Position numbers and translations under genes: made by a program | NCBI GenBank assembly: GCA_016703425.1 | Contig: JADJCA010000031.1 | Location: 248,001-312,000, forward strand | Origin: Myxococcales bacterium | GTDB taxonomy: Bacteria > Myxococcota_A > Polyangia > Polyangiales > Polyangiaceae | Reading direction: 5' to 3' | Length of the DNA stretch: 64,000 bases | Notes under the pieces: model-generated | The model's database searches: none | Told to the model about the DNA's origin: nothing | Seen by the model: only the letters and a program-made list of their open reading frames with translations | In this document: in pieces, positions 17,627 to 26,475 of the stretch | Numbering within the stretch: position 1 is the stretch's first letter | Layout: every line of letters starts with the position of its first letter

Positions 17627-18883
17627 CTAGTTCTCTTTAGAGTCGTCGGCGGACACGGTGAGCGCCGCGGCCGGTGCGTCGGCGGCGCGGTCGCTCGTCG
17701 TTTCGAGCGCTCCCAAGAGCTGCGCCGCCGCGCCCTTCATGTTGCGCTCCGTGGGCGAGGGCTCGGCGGTGCCATCGAGCTTCGCGATGGCGTCTTCGAC
17801 GGCCTCCAGGAAGCGCGGCTTCTGGCCCTTCGGCGGCGGCCAGGCCTCGACGTAACGCGGGGACTCGCCGGGCCCGCTCGCGTCGATCCACGAGACGTGG
17901 CCGGTGCCGGCGGTGCGCACGTCCATGTGCACGAACGTGCTGTTCGGGTAGTAGCCGCAGCCCACGTCGTCGAGGGTCTTGCAGAAGGCCACGATGGCGG
18001 TGTTGTCGACGCCGTCGATGCGAAAGTCGAGGGCGCGACCGTTCGCGTGAAAGCTGCCTTCGGCGTTCGGGCGAAAGCCCGAGACGAGGTGGACCTTGAT
18101 GGGCTTCTTCGCTGCCTGCGCTTGTTTGCCAAAGTGATCCACGACGAGCTGCATCTGTTCGACGAGGCGTCCATCGAGGCGGCGCACGCCCGGCGCGAGA
18201 ACGTCGCCCTGCTTCTTCGCGAGCTCCGGCAACGTGAGGGCCGGACGCTCGGCGCCGGCCCGCGCGAGGACGGAGAGCCGCTCGGCGGCCAGCGGCGCGC
18301 CGCTTCCGTCGCAGCGCGTGAGAATGATCGCCTCCTCCTCCTTGCCGCGGACGAAGCTAACGGGAGGGCGCAGGCACGACGGCTTCATGGCGCCTTTGGC
18401 GGCCGGCTCGCGAACGAGCGGAGCTTCGGCGCGCAGCGGCGGGAGCGTGCGGCCGAGCTTCAAGCTTGCGGCGAGGCTAGCGGGAAGGCTTGCAGGAAGA
18501 GACGGCAGGTTCTCCGTGGGCTCCGCGTGATGCACCGGCTCAGCGTGCTTGGCGGCCCTCGCGTGCCCGACGACCTTGGCCACCTTCGCGGGCTCGCGCT
18601 TCTTGCCGTGGGCGGGCTTCGCCTTCCCAAGCTCGTGCTTGGCGAGCAGCGACGCGGGCACAGCCACGACCTTGCTCGCCTTCGCCTTCGCGGCTTTGGG
18701 GGTTCCGCCCTTCGTGCTCGGCTTCGTGCTCGCCTTGTTGCTTGCCTTCGCGCCGCGGTCGGCGCTTGCCACCGACGAGTCCTTCCCGTGCGTGGCGGCA
18801 GCGTCTGTCTTCGCCGGCGCTGCCGAGGCGACGGAAACGGAAAGGAGAAGGGTGGCGAGGACGCTGACGGCTCGAATCTTCAT
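17627..18883 (-). CDS. Secreted DUF882/M15-like peptidoglycan peptidase
   Basis: A 418-residue secreted protein. It has a signal peptide (about 1-22) and then an Ala/Lys-rich low-complexity linker (about 25-130). The C-terminal half holds a DUF882/peptidase M15-like domain with metal-site motifs SGFRP, HANGRALDF (His and Asp) and FVHMDV. Such enzymes are LD- or DD-type peptidases that trim or remodel peptidoglycan. The ATG at 18883 is preferred over an in-frame start at 18901 because GGAGG lies 7 bases before it. The basic linker may bind anionic cell-wall polymers, which is inference. Confidence 0.82.
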   Translation of the reverse strand: MKIRAVSVLATLLLSVSVASAAPAKTDAAATHGKDSSVASADRGAKASNKASTKPSTKGGTPKAAKAKASKVVAVPASLLAKHELGKAKPAHGKKREPAKVAKVVGHARAAKHAEPVHHAEPTENLPSLPASLPASLAASLKLGRTLPPLRAEAPLVREPAAKGAMKPSCLRPPVSFVRGKEEEAIILTRCDGSGAPLAAERLSVLARAGAERPALTLPELAKKQGDVLAPGVRRLDGRLVEQMQLVVDHFGKQAQAAKKPIKVHLVSGFRPNAEGSFHANGRALDFRIDGVDNTAIVAFCKTLDDVGCGYYPNSTFVHMDVRTAGTGHVSWIDASGPGESPRYVEAWPPPKGQKPRFLEAVEDAIAKLDGTAEPSPTERNMKGAAAQLLGALETTSDRAADAPAAALTVSADDSKEN

Positions 18884-18980
18884 GGGAGAACCTCCGGCCA
18901 CACCTACATGCGCCTACTCCCCCTCACCCGCCAAGTTTTCGGCATCAAAATTCGTCCGAGACGAGGTTAAGGTCGTCGCG

Positions 18981-19424
18981 ATGAGCGATCGGCCCCCGCC
19001 TCTCTCCAAACGCGACTTTGAGGCTCGACTTCAGGCACTGCAGAGAGGAGCCGCCGGCAACGACAACGTCGGATGCGTCGCCATGGACCGATGCGAGCGC
19101 TGCACCGATTGCACCTTTTGCGCCTTGGGCCACGAGCTCCTCCGCTGCCACCACACCACGAACTGCGCACGGTGCACCGACTGCTCCAACTGCGCCGACT
19201 GCCGTTCGTGTGTACAGTGCACGCGTTGCGAAGCTTCCGAAAACTGCACGAAGAGCGCCTACCTGGTCCGCTCTTACGGCTGCTCGGGCTGCACGTATTG
19301 CTTCGGATGCGTGGGCCTCCGAGGTCGCGACTTTCACATTCTGAACGAGCCCTATGATCGAGAGAGCTACTTCCGAATCACGGCGGCGCTCTCGCGCGAG
19401 CTTGGTCTCGGCAAGGTCGTTTGA
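18981..19424 (+). CDS. 19-cysteine protein of unknown function
   Basis: A 147-residue protein with 19 cysteines, most spaced as overlapping CxxC units between about residues 35 and 115 (for example CERCTDCTFC and CARCTDCSNCADC). The near three-residue spacing of Cys resembles a metal-cluster or zinc-ribbon array or a stacked helical repeat. No signal peptide is seen, so the thiols are probably reduced in the cytoplasm and could bind zinc or iron-sulfur clusters. AAGG lies about 8 bases before the ATG. Its stop shares one base with the dtd start. I do not recognise a named function. Confidence 0.75.
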   Translation: MSDRPPPLSKRDFEARLQALQRGAAGNDNVGCVAMDRCERCTDCTFCALGHELLRCHHTTNCARCTDCSNCADCRSCVQCTRCEASENCTKSAYLVRSYGCSGCTYCFGCVGLRGRDFHILNEPYDRESYFRITAALSRELGLGKVV

Positions 19425-19882
19425 TGCGGGCGGTGATCCAGCGCGTCAACTGGGCCCGCGTCGTCGTGGGCGGTGAGGTCACGGGCGCGATCGAGCGCGG
19501 CTTGCTCGTCTACCTCGGCATCGGCCGGGGCGATGGCGAGCGCGAACGTCGCTTCGTCGTCGACAAGCTCGTCAACCTCAGGATCTTTGAAAACGACGCG
19601 GGCAAGCTCGACAAGAGCGTCCTCGACCTCGGCGGCTCGGTGCTCATTGTTAGCCAGTTCACGCTCTACGCGGACGTGACGCGAGGCCGTCGCCCGGGCT
19701 TTGGTGCCGCCATGCGCTCCGAGGAGGCGGAGGCCGAATACGACGCCTTCGTGGCCCTCGCGCGGAGCGTCGTGCCGGTGGCGACGGGGCGGTTTCGCGC
19801 CGACATGGCCGTCTCCAGCGAGAACGCGGGGCCCATCACGATCTGGATCGACACGGCCAAATCTGGCGAAATGCTCCCGTGA
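19424..19882 (+). CDS. dtd: D-aminoacyl-tRNA deacylase
   Basis: A 152-residue Dtd. It hydrolyses D-aminoacyl-tRNAs and so keeps D-amino acids out of translation. The two hallmark motifs of the active site are present: SQFTLYAD at about 77-84 and GPITIWID near the C-terminus (GP-cis motif). The start is ATG at 19424, overlapping the upstream stop by one base; an in-frame TTG just before it is less likely. Length is normal for the family. Coupling to the Cys-rich gene suggests co-expression. Confidence 0.95.
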   Translation: MRAVIQRVNWARVVVGGEVTGAIERGLLVYLGIGRGDGERERRFVVDKLVNLRIFENDAGKLDKSVLDLGGSVLIVSQFTLYADVTRGRRPGFGAAMRSEEAEAEYDAFVALARSVVPVATGRFRADMAVSSENAGPITIWIDTAKSGEMLP

Positions 19883-20334
19883 GTTCCCTGCCTCCCGACG
19901 ACCCGAACCACGTGGCAAAGCCCGTCGAGGCCATTTCGTCACCGGCCCTCGAGCCCGAATTGCCCGCGCCGGCGCGGCGCGATCCGGCGCCGGAGCCCGA
20001 CGAGGACGTGGACGTCGGCCTTGAGGCCCTGTGGGCCAAGGTCCTGAGCGATTGGGCCGACGCCAAGCCTCACAACGCGGCGCTGGAGTACGCAGCGGCC
20101 CGTGAGCAATTGCCCGAGCTCGCGGGACGCTACCGTGCGCTCAAGGACGATCCGGACAAGGGCGCCTTCGCCAGGAAGCGGCTCGAGGCCATCGTGACGT
20201 TGGCCACGTCGATGCTGATGGCCACGGCATCGGCGCGTCCCGCGAGGCGCGTCCCCCCGGTCGTGACGGCGCTCGCCGTCGCCGTCTCGTTCGGTCTCAT
20301 GTTCTGGCTCGCGCGCGCGCTCCTCGGGCGCTAG
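19879..20334 (+). CDS. Small protein with a C-terminal membrane helix
   Basis: A 151-residue protein starting with GTG that overlaps the dtd stop by 4 bases. The first 50 residues are Pro/Glu/Asp-rich. Residues 50-115 are helical, with a plausible TPR-like character (WADAKPHNAALEYAAAREQL). One hydrophobic helix lies at about 128-148, giving a tail-anchored layout. It converges on pdxA. The function is not recognised. The third position in a dtd unit suggests co-expression only. Confidence 0.65.
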   Translation: MSSLPPDDPNHVAKPVEAISSPALEPELPAPARRDPAPEPDEDVDVGLEALWAKVLSDWADAKPHNAALEYAAAREQLPELAGRYRALKDDPDKGAFARKRLEAIVTLATSMLMATASARPARRVPPVVTALAVAVSFGLMFWLARALLGR

Positions 20335-20343
20335 CGCGCGGCT

Positions 20344-21384
20344 TCACGAGTTCCCTACGAGCCTGCCGGCGAGCGCGAGCGCGGCCACCATGCCCGCCGC
20401 GTCGGCGATGCCCCGACCGGCGATGTCGTATCCGGTCCCGTGATCCACGCTCGTCCGCACGATGGGGAGGCCCAACGTGACGTTGACGGCATCGCCAAAG
20501 GCCAGGAGCTTCATCGGGATCGTCGCCTGGTCGTGGTACATCGCGACGACGCCTTCGTAGGCGCCGCTCGCGGCTCGACGAAACGCGGTCTCCGCGGGCA
20601 CCGGCCCTGCGATGGCGCAGCGCGACGAAGCCACGACACGACGCGCCGCCCGAATCCCCGGCGCGAGCACCGTCGCTTCTTCGTGGCCGAGGAGGCCTCC
20701 CTCCCCCGCGTGAGGGTTCAGACTCGCCACGGCCACCCGGAGCGCGCGCCGCCGGTCGCGCGAGAGCCGCAGGAGGAATCGGCACAGGAGCACGGTGGCG
20801 CGTGTGACGCCCTTCGCGTCGATGGCGCGAGGCACCTTCGAGAGCGGCAGGTGCGTCGTCACGAGCGCCGTCGTAAGGCGTTCCGTCCAAAATGCCATGA
20901 CGACGTGCGGCACGAGGAGGCGCCGTGCGAGGTGCTCCGTGTGGCCAAGAAAGCGAGCAGCGCCGCGCGCGCCCGAGCGCACGATCGCCTCTTTGCTGAC
21001 GGGTCCCGTTATCAAAGCGTCGGCCCCCTTCGCGAAGACCAGGTCGCAGGCCGCGTCGATCCACGCGAGCTGCGCGGCGCCGCCGGCCTTCGTGGGCGAG
21101 CCCGGCGTCCGATCGCGCGACGCGAGCGTCTCCGTCGGTTGCCAAACGTAGAGCACCCCGCGCCGTCGCGGGCCGAAGGCCTCGTCTGGCTCGGCGACGC
21201 GTCGCACTTCGCGAGCCAGGCCGCGCGCCAAGGCTGCGCGCTCCACCACGGCCACGTCGCCCACGAGAAGAACGTTAGCCTTGGCCCCCGCGGCAGCGAC
21301 GACGGACACCTCGGGGCCGATGCCCGACGGACAGCCGATGCTTACGACAAGCCGCGGCTCACTTCGCACGGGGTCCCGACGCAT
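20344..21384 (-). CDS. pdxA: 4-hydroxythreonine-4-phosphate dehydrogenase
   Basis: A 346-residue PdxA, the NAD-dependent, metal-dependent enzyme of the DXP-dependent pyridoxal phosphate pathway. Motifs seen include GPVSKEA, LGHTEHLA, THLPL, LNPHAGEGG, AMYHDQ and RTSVDHGTGYDIAG. The usual N-terminal GDPxGIGPE reads GCPSGIGPE, an Asp to Cys change at a normally conserved site. Its first 26 bases overlap the end of the upstream regulator gene in another frame. It is the last gene of a tldD / regulator / pdxA unit. Confidence 0.93.
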   Translation of the reverse strand: MRRDPVRSEPRLVVSIGCPSGIGPEVSVVAAAGAKANVLLVGDVAVVERAALARGLAREVRRVAEPDEAFGPRRRGVLYVWQPTETLASRDRTPGSPTKAGGAAQLAWIDAACDLVFAKGADALITGPVSKEAIVRSGARGAARFLGHTEHLARRLLVPHVVMAFWTERLTTALVTTHLPLSKVPRAIDAKGVTRATVLLCRFLLRLSRDRRRALRVAVASLNPHAGEGGLLGHEEATVLAPGIRAARRVVASSRCAIAGPVPAETAFRRAASGAYEGVVAMYHDQATIPMKLLAFGDAVNVTLGLPIVRTSVDHGTGYDIAGRGIADAAGMVAALALAGRLVGNS

Positions 21385-22225
21385 GGGGCACCCGCCGGAG
21401 CGTGCTGCCGGCGAGGACGACGGCCCGGGCCACGTGAGGACCTTCGCTGGAAGTGTCTCCGTAGTCCGCGTCCGACGGAGCCTCCGACGGCGTCCGCAAC
21501 TTGTAACCAGCCCCCCGCACCGTCTCGAGTGGCAGCGCGTCGCCGAGCTTCGCGCGCAGGCGACGAACGTGGATGTCTACGGTCCGCGCGCCGCCTTCGT
21601 AGCGCGCGCCCCAAACGCGAGCGAGGAGCGCCTCGCGGGAAAACACACGCCCGCGATTGCCAACAAGAAACGCGAGCAAGGAGAACTCCCGCGCCGTGGT
21701 GACGACGGCGCGACCTTGCACGCGCACCTCGTGGGCCACGAGGTCCACGACGAGTTCGCCCATTTTCACGAGCTCCTCGCCTAGAAATTCGCTGGCTCGC
21801 CACTCGAGCATGCGCACGCGGGCGTAGAGCTCGGCAGCAAAATAAGGGACGACGATAAAGTCGTCGAAGCCGGCTCCGGGATCGAGCCGCGCGACCTGTC
21901 GCTCTGGCACAGCGACCAAGATGGGCGCCTCGCGGAGTCGCTCTTCGCGTCGCACGCCGCCGATGACGAGGGCCGCGATGTCGGGCCGGTTGCCGGCCTC
22001 GACGACGACAGCGCGGCAAGGTGCGTCGTCGTCGTCGTCACCGCAGCCCTCGAAGGGACCGAAGAGCTCCGCTGTCTGCACGCTCGCGCCGAGCCGAGCG
22101 AGCTCTTTCGCCGCGCCGTCTTCCGCCTCGAGCGACGCGCTGTCGCCCACGACAAGGATGAACTTCCGCGCGCGCGAGGGCGCGCTTCTGCCAATCGAGT
22201 TCGTGGAGGTGCGCCGTTCGGTCAC
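21359..22225 (-). CDS. OmpR-like regulator with a degenerate receiver
   Basis: A 288-residue protein with a winged-helix OmpR/PhoB DNA-binding domain at about 150-250 (TAREFSLLAFLV, SREALLARVWG, TVDIHVRRLRAKLG, VRGAGYKL). The N-terminal domain folds in order like a receiver, but key residues have changed. The acidic pair is reduced to one Asp (VVGDSA), the phospho-acceptor position reads VVEAG (Glu), and the usual Lys-Pro is VPY. It probably works without phosphorylation. GTG start, 12 bases after tldD. The long acidic DDDDD insert near 63-67 is also unusual. Confidence 0.83.
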   Translation of the reverse strand: MTERRTSTNSIGRSAPSRARKFILVVGDSASLEAEDGAAKELARLGASVQTAELFGPFEGCGDDDDDAPCRAVVVEAGNRPDIAALVIGGVRREERLREAPILVAVPERQVARLDPGAGFDDFIVVPYFAAELYARVRMLEWRASEFLGEELVKMGELVVDLVAHEVRVQGRAVVTTAREFSLLAFLVGNRGRVFSREALLARVWGARYEGGARTVDIHVRRLRAKLGDALPLETVRGAGYKLRTPSEAPSDADYGDTSSEGPHVARAVVLAGSTLRRVPHASGPRAK

Positions 22226-22237
22226 GAGAGGTCTCTT

Positions 22238-23686
22238 CTAGCCGAGCTTGGTGCCGCCAACGGTGATGGCGGAGATCTTCACCGTGGGGCAGCCCACGCC
22301 TACGGGGACGCTCTGGCCGTCCTTGCCGCACGTCCAGATGCCGTCGGACACTTGCACGTCGTTGCCCAGCATCGTCACCTTGCGAAGCACGTCGGGGCCG
22401 TTGCCAATGAGCTGCACGCCCTTGAGCGGCGCGGTGATCTTTCCGTCTTCGACGAGGTACCCCTCGGTGAGGGAAAAGACGAAGTCGCCGTTCGAGATGT
22501 CGACCTGTCCGCCGCCGAACTTCTTGGCGAAGATGCCGCGCTTGACGGTCTTGATGATCTCCTCGGGGTCGTGGGGCCCGGCCATCAGGATGGTGTTGGT
22601 CATGCGCGGCATCGGCGCGCACGCGAAGCTCTCGCGGCGGCCGTTGCCCGTGGGGCGCACCTTGAAGTGTTTGGCGCTCAAACGGTCCTGCATGTAGGCC
22701 GCGAGCTTTCCCTTTTCGATGAGCACCGTGCTTGTTGGCTCGTTGCCCTCGTCGTCGACGTTGATGGAGCCGCGTGATTGGAGCAGCGTGGCGTCGTCGA
22801 TGACGGTGCAGAGCTCGCTGGCGACGGGCTTGCCGATGGCGTCGCTGTAGTTGCTCGTACCTTTCCGGTTGAAGTCGGCCTCGAGGCCATGCCCCACGGC
22901 CTCGTGAAGCAGGATGCCGCTGTCGCCGGGCGCGAGGACGACCTCCATGGTGCCTGCCGGTGCCTCTTGCGCGTCGAGCATGCGCAGCGCCTGCTCAGCG
23001 GCGAGGCGCGCGTGCCCCTCCGGCGTGTGGCCCTCGAAGTAGCCCATCGTCGTGCGACCGCCACCGCCCGACGAGCCTTCCTGCCGCTTGCCGTCGCGCT
23101 CCGCGATGGTGCGGATGCCGAAGCGCACGAGCGGCTGGACGTCGTGGGCCATGGCGCCGTCGCTCGTGATGACGAGGATCTCGCGAATCTCCTCGGAGAA
23201 CGAGGCCTCGACTTTGACGATGCGCGCATCGTTCTCGTGCGCCGCCTTGGCGGCGCGCTCGAGCAACAGACGCTTCTCCATGCCGGGCACATCAAGCGTG
23301 ACGCGATCGAGCTCGTAGCGGCTCGGCAGGTCGCGCATCTTTCCGAGCACCGCGGTGTGACCGCCGCCGGAGGTTGCGATCTGGGCGGCCGTCTCCGCGG
23401 CCCGCTTCATGACGTCCCAGTCGAACTCCTCGACGTAGGCGTACCCGGTGGCGTCGCCCTTCACGACGCGCACCCCCATGCCCATGGAGACACCGCGGGA
23501 CGCGCTCTTCAATATGCCCTCATCGAAGACCAGGCCGCCGGCGGCTCGGTACTCGAAGAAGAGATCGGCGTAGTCGCCGCCAGCTCCGAGCGCCACCGAG
23601 AGGAGCCTCTGGCCCAGTTCGGCGTCGATGGGGGCTGACCCGGAGGGGCCGAAAGGAGCGCGATAAAGGGCTGAATGGGTGGGCAT
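22238..23686 (-). CDS. tldD: TldD/PmbA-family metalloprotease
   Basis: A 482-residue TldD. The zinc motif HEAVGHGLE (about 261-269) is present, as is a late GNGPDVLRKVTMLGNDVQ. TldD usually works with TldE/PmbA to cleave peptides, for example in modified-peptide maturation; no pmbA is visible here. I start at the ATG at 23686. An in-frame extension to 23827 adds low-complexity sequence that does not look like TldD. No clear Shine-Dalgarno is present. It is divergent from the large TPR gene. Confidence 0.92.
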   Translation of the reverse strand: MPTHSALYRAPFGPSGSAPIDAELGQRLLSVALGAGGDYADLFFEYRAAGGLVFDEGILKSASRGVSMGMGVRVVKGDATGYAYVEEFDWDVMKRAAETAAQIATSGGGHTAVLGKMRDLPSRYELDRVTLDVPGMEKRLLLERAAKAAHENDARIVKVEASFSEEIREILVITSDGAMAHDVQPLVRFGIRTIAERDGKRQEGSSGGGGRTTMGYFEGHTPEGHARLAAEQALRMLDAQEAPAGTMEVVLAPGDSGILLHEAVGHGLEADFNRKGTSNYSDAIGKPVASELCTVIDDATLLQSRGSINVDDEGNEPTSTVLIEKGKLAAYMQDRLSAKHFKVRPTGNGRRESFACAPMPRMTNTILMAGPHDPEEIIKTVKRGIFAKKFGGGQVDISNGDFVFSLTEGYLVEDGKITAPLKGVQLIGNGPDVLRKVTMLGNDVQVSDGIWTCGKDGQSVPVGVGCPTVKISAITVGGTKLG

Positions 23687-23994
23687 CGAAGGCCGGAAGG
23701 CTAGCCGACTTCGCAAGGAAAGGCGCCAGGGCAACGCGGTCCGCGGGTGGGAGCGCCACCCCTCTTGGGCGATTTTTCCTCCTCCGCCCGTCCGGAAGGG
23801 CCCGGAAGGGCTCGCGGAAGTATGCAATTCACCACGGGCACCCGTATGATAGCGGGGTCGGTGTCGTCGGTCCCTCCCGGCGCCCCGCGCTTTCGTGATC
23901 GCTCGGTGACGCTCTCCGGAGCCAAGCCAGGCGATCAGCCCGCCGCGGTGGGGGGCAGATCCGGGTCAACCCCGGGAAGGAGCAACTCGAGTCC
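23687..23994. other. Divergent intergenic region
   Basis: A 308-base gap between the divergent tldD and TPR genes. It holds no convincing gene. TATGAT at 23845-23850 resembles a plus-strand -10 element, but the matching -35 region (TGCAAT, 23823-23828) is weak, so promoter placement is tentative. GGAAGGAG at 23975-23982 is a plausible ribosome site 12 bases before the GTG at 23995. Confidence 0.35.
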
Positions 23995-26475
23995 GTGGCG
24001 ATCGACCGAGAAAAGGTGCTCCAGGCCGCTCAGAAGCTGGTCGAGAAGAAGAAGTACGACAAGGCGGTACTGGAGTATCAAAAAGTCATTCAGGAGGATC
24101 CGAACGACGCCCGGACCTTGCTGAAAATCGGCGACCTCCAACTGAAGATGGAGGCGTTCGCCGAGGCTATTGCCACCTACGAGCGAGTTGGGCGCTTCTA
24201 CGCGAGCCAGGGCTTCGCCCTGAAGGCCATCGCGGTCTACAAGCAGATCCGCGAGATCATCAACAAGCACGTCCCGCAGCTCGAGGAGCGCTACGGCCAC
24301 ATCGCGCCCAAGCTCGCTGAGCTTTACCAGCAGCTGGGCCTCACGAGCGACGCGCTCGCGGCCTTGGACGAGGTCGCCACTCGCCTGCAACGGCAAGGGC
24401 GTGATCCCGAGGCCATCGAGGTCTTCCGGCGAATCGTCGAGCTCGATCCCACCAATCCCCTGCCCCACCTGAGGCTCGCCGAGGCGCTCTCCCGCGCCCG
24501 CGACCCGGAGAGCGCGGCGGCGGAGTTTGCCATTGCTGCCGGTCAGCTCTTGAAGCACGGCCGCCGCGACGACGCTCTCAAGATCATCGAGCGACTCCTC
24601 CACCACCGGCAGGACGTCGGCCAAGCGCGCATCGCCTCCGAGCTCTACCTCCAGCGCGGCCAGCCCAACGACGGCCTGCTCGCCCTCGCGAAGCTGCAGC
24701 TTTGTTTCCAAGCCAACCCCAAGGATCTCGACACGCTGGCGCTCCTCGCCCGCGCCTTCGTCGCCATTGGTCAGGCGAGCAAAGGCGTTGAAGTTCAGAA
24801 GGAGATGGCGCGCATTGCCCGCGAACAGGGCAAGCTCGACCTCTTCCGGCAGCTCGTCGAGAAGCTCGAGCGCCTCGCTCCCCACGACGATCAGGTTCAG
24901 CAGCTCTCGATCCTCGCGCGCAGCGCGCCGCCACCGCCCGCGAGCGCGGCGGCCGCCGCCGGCAGCCTCGACGACTTCGACGACGTCGAAATGCTCGAGA
25001 CGGGCGACATCGAGGCCTACGAGCTTGAGGAGATCGAGGAGGCGGCGGCCGCCGTGTCGCGCGCGCCGGCGCCCCAGGAGCCAGCGCCGTATGTCGACGA
25101 CTCGGAGGAGGCGGCCTACGCAGAACACGCACGCCGCGTTGTCGCCAGGGCCACGTCGCTGCGGGAGCGAGACGCCAACGCCGAGGCCGTCGTCGTCTTG
25201 CGCGCCGGCCTCGAGACCGACCCGCGTTCGCTCGAGATTCGCTACGCGCTGCGCGACGCCCTGATGGACCTCGGTGAGGCCGGTGAGGCCGTCGACGAGA
25301 TGCTGTTCATCGCCAGCATCCAGCTCGACTCGCTCGACGGCGAGGCGGCCGCTCGCACGTTGCAGGACGTGCTCGGCATCGATCCGTCGAACGCGCGCGC
25401 CATCCACACGTTGCGAGAGCTTGGCTTCGACATCCCTGAGCCAGAGCCCGTCTACGCCGGCGAGGAGCTGCCCGGCTACGGAATGGAGGAGACGGCCGGC
25501 CCCGTGGCCGCGAGCCCACGCCTCGAAGACTCGATGGCGGGCGACGGCCCCTTGCCGAGCTTCCCCCTCGACGCGCCCGAGAGTGAGCCCTTCGAGCTGA
25601 CGTCGAAGGGCGAAGCGGCGGAGACCTATGAGGGACCGGGGCCGTCCCCCTCCGCGCCACCAGGCCCGAACCCGGAGCTGGAAGAAGCCTTGGAAGAGGC
25701 CGACTTCTTTGCGTCGCGCGGCCTCTTCGAAGACGCTCGCGCGGTCCTTCTCGAGCAGCTCCATCGGCTGCCCAACCATCCGCTCCTCCGGGAGCGCATC
25801 GACGAGCTGGACGCCCAGGAGAGCGCGTCGCAACCCTCCGGCGCCCGCGCGCGCCCGACCAACGAAGAAGACCGGAGCTTCGCCATCGCCGCGTCGCTCG
25901 ACGCGCTCGAAGCCACCGACCCGCGCGCCGCTGTCGCGCAGCCGGCCATGGCCCCGCAGGGGCAGGTCGACGTCGAGGAGGTCTTCCAGAAATTCAAGGA
26001 AGGCGTCTCGAAGCAAATTGGCGCCGACGACTCGCAGTCGCACTACGACTTGGGCGTCGCCTACAAAGAGATGGGCCTCTACGAGGACGCCGTTCGGGAG
26101 TTCGCCATCGCGGCGCGCGATCGCGCCCGCACTTGCATGTGCGAGACGATGATCGGCCTCTTGCACATGGATCACGGCGACGTCGACAAGGCGATCGACG
26201 CTTTCCGCCGCGGCCTCGACTCGCGCGACAAGGTGCCGGCGCACCAGACCGCCGTCGCCTTCGAGCTCGGCGTGGCCTACGAGGCCAAGAACCTCGTCAC
26301 CGAAGCGCTCAACCAGTACCAACACGTGGCGGAGCGCGAGCCGAACTACCGCGACGTGCAAGAACGCATCAAGCGGTTGTCCAGGGCGGAACCTTCAAAG
26401 CCGATGCTCGCCGCCGCCGTCGGCGACGACGAGTTCGACCGCGCGTTCGCCGACATCATCGGTCCCGACAAGTAG
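23995..26475 (+). CDS. Large cytoplasmic TPR protein
   Basis: An 826-residue soluble protein without signal peptide or membrane helix. TPRs fill residues 1-300 (the first ones carry YDKAVLEYQKVIQEDP and ALKAIAVYKQI). An Ala/Glu-rich linker follows (about 305-365), then another TPR group (about 370-480), an acidic Pro-rich stretch (about 485-560) and C-terminal TPRs (about 560-800). The first repeat begins right at the N-terminus, which supports the GTG start. Its 3' end overlaps lpxA by 20 bases on the other strand. It is probably a protein-protein scaffold. Myxobacteria have large TPR scaffolds in polarity and motility, but nothing here proves that link. Confidence 0.8.
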   Translation: MAIDREKVLQAAQKLVEKKKYDKAVLEYQKVIQEDPNDARTLLKIGDLQLKMEAFAEAIATYERVGRFYASQGFALKAIAVYKQIREIINKHVPQLEERYGHIAPKLAELYQQLGLTSDALAALDEVATRLQRQGRDPEAIEVFRRIVELDPTNPLPHLRLAEALSRARDPESAAAEFAIAAGQLLKHGRRDDALKIIERLLHHRQDVGQARIASELYLQRGQPNDGLLALAKLQLCFQANPKDLDTLALLARAFVAIGQASKGVEVQKEMARIAREQGKLDLFRQLVEKLERLAPHDDQVQQLSILARSAPPPPASAAAAAGSLDDFDDVEMLETGDIEAYELEEIEEAAAAVSRAPAPQEPAPYVDDSEEAAYAEHARRVVARATSLRERDANAEAVVVLRAGLETDPRSLEIRYALRDALMDLGEAGEAVDEMLFIASIQLDSLDGEAAARTLQDVLGIDPSNARAIHTLRELGFDIPEPEPVYAGEELPGYGMEETAGPVAASPRLEDSMAGDGPLPSFPLDAPESEPFELTSKGEAAETYEGPGPSPSAPPGPNPELEEALEEADFFASRGLFEDARAVLLEQLHRLPNHPLLRERIDELDAQESASQPSGARARPTNEEDRSFAIAASLDALEATDPRAAVAQPAMAPQGQVDVEEVFQKFKEGVSKQIGADDSQSHYDLGVAYKEMGLYEDAVREFAIAARDRARTCMCETMIGLLHMDHGDVDKAIDAFRRGLDSRDKVPAHQTAVAFELGVAYEAKNLVTEALNQYQHVAEREPNYRDVQERIKRLSRAEPSKPMLAAAVGDDEFDRAFADIIGPDK

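Noticed and set aside
18549..18980. N-terminal extension of the Cys-rich gene
   Set aside because: It runs antisense through the peptidase coding region, and a good ATG with ribosome site lies at 18981.
23935..26361. Minus-strand frame of about 800 codons opposite the TPR gene
   Set aside because: Shadow of the plus-strand TPR gene, whose repeats are clear; the minus product has no domain and begins inside another gene's leader.
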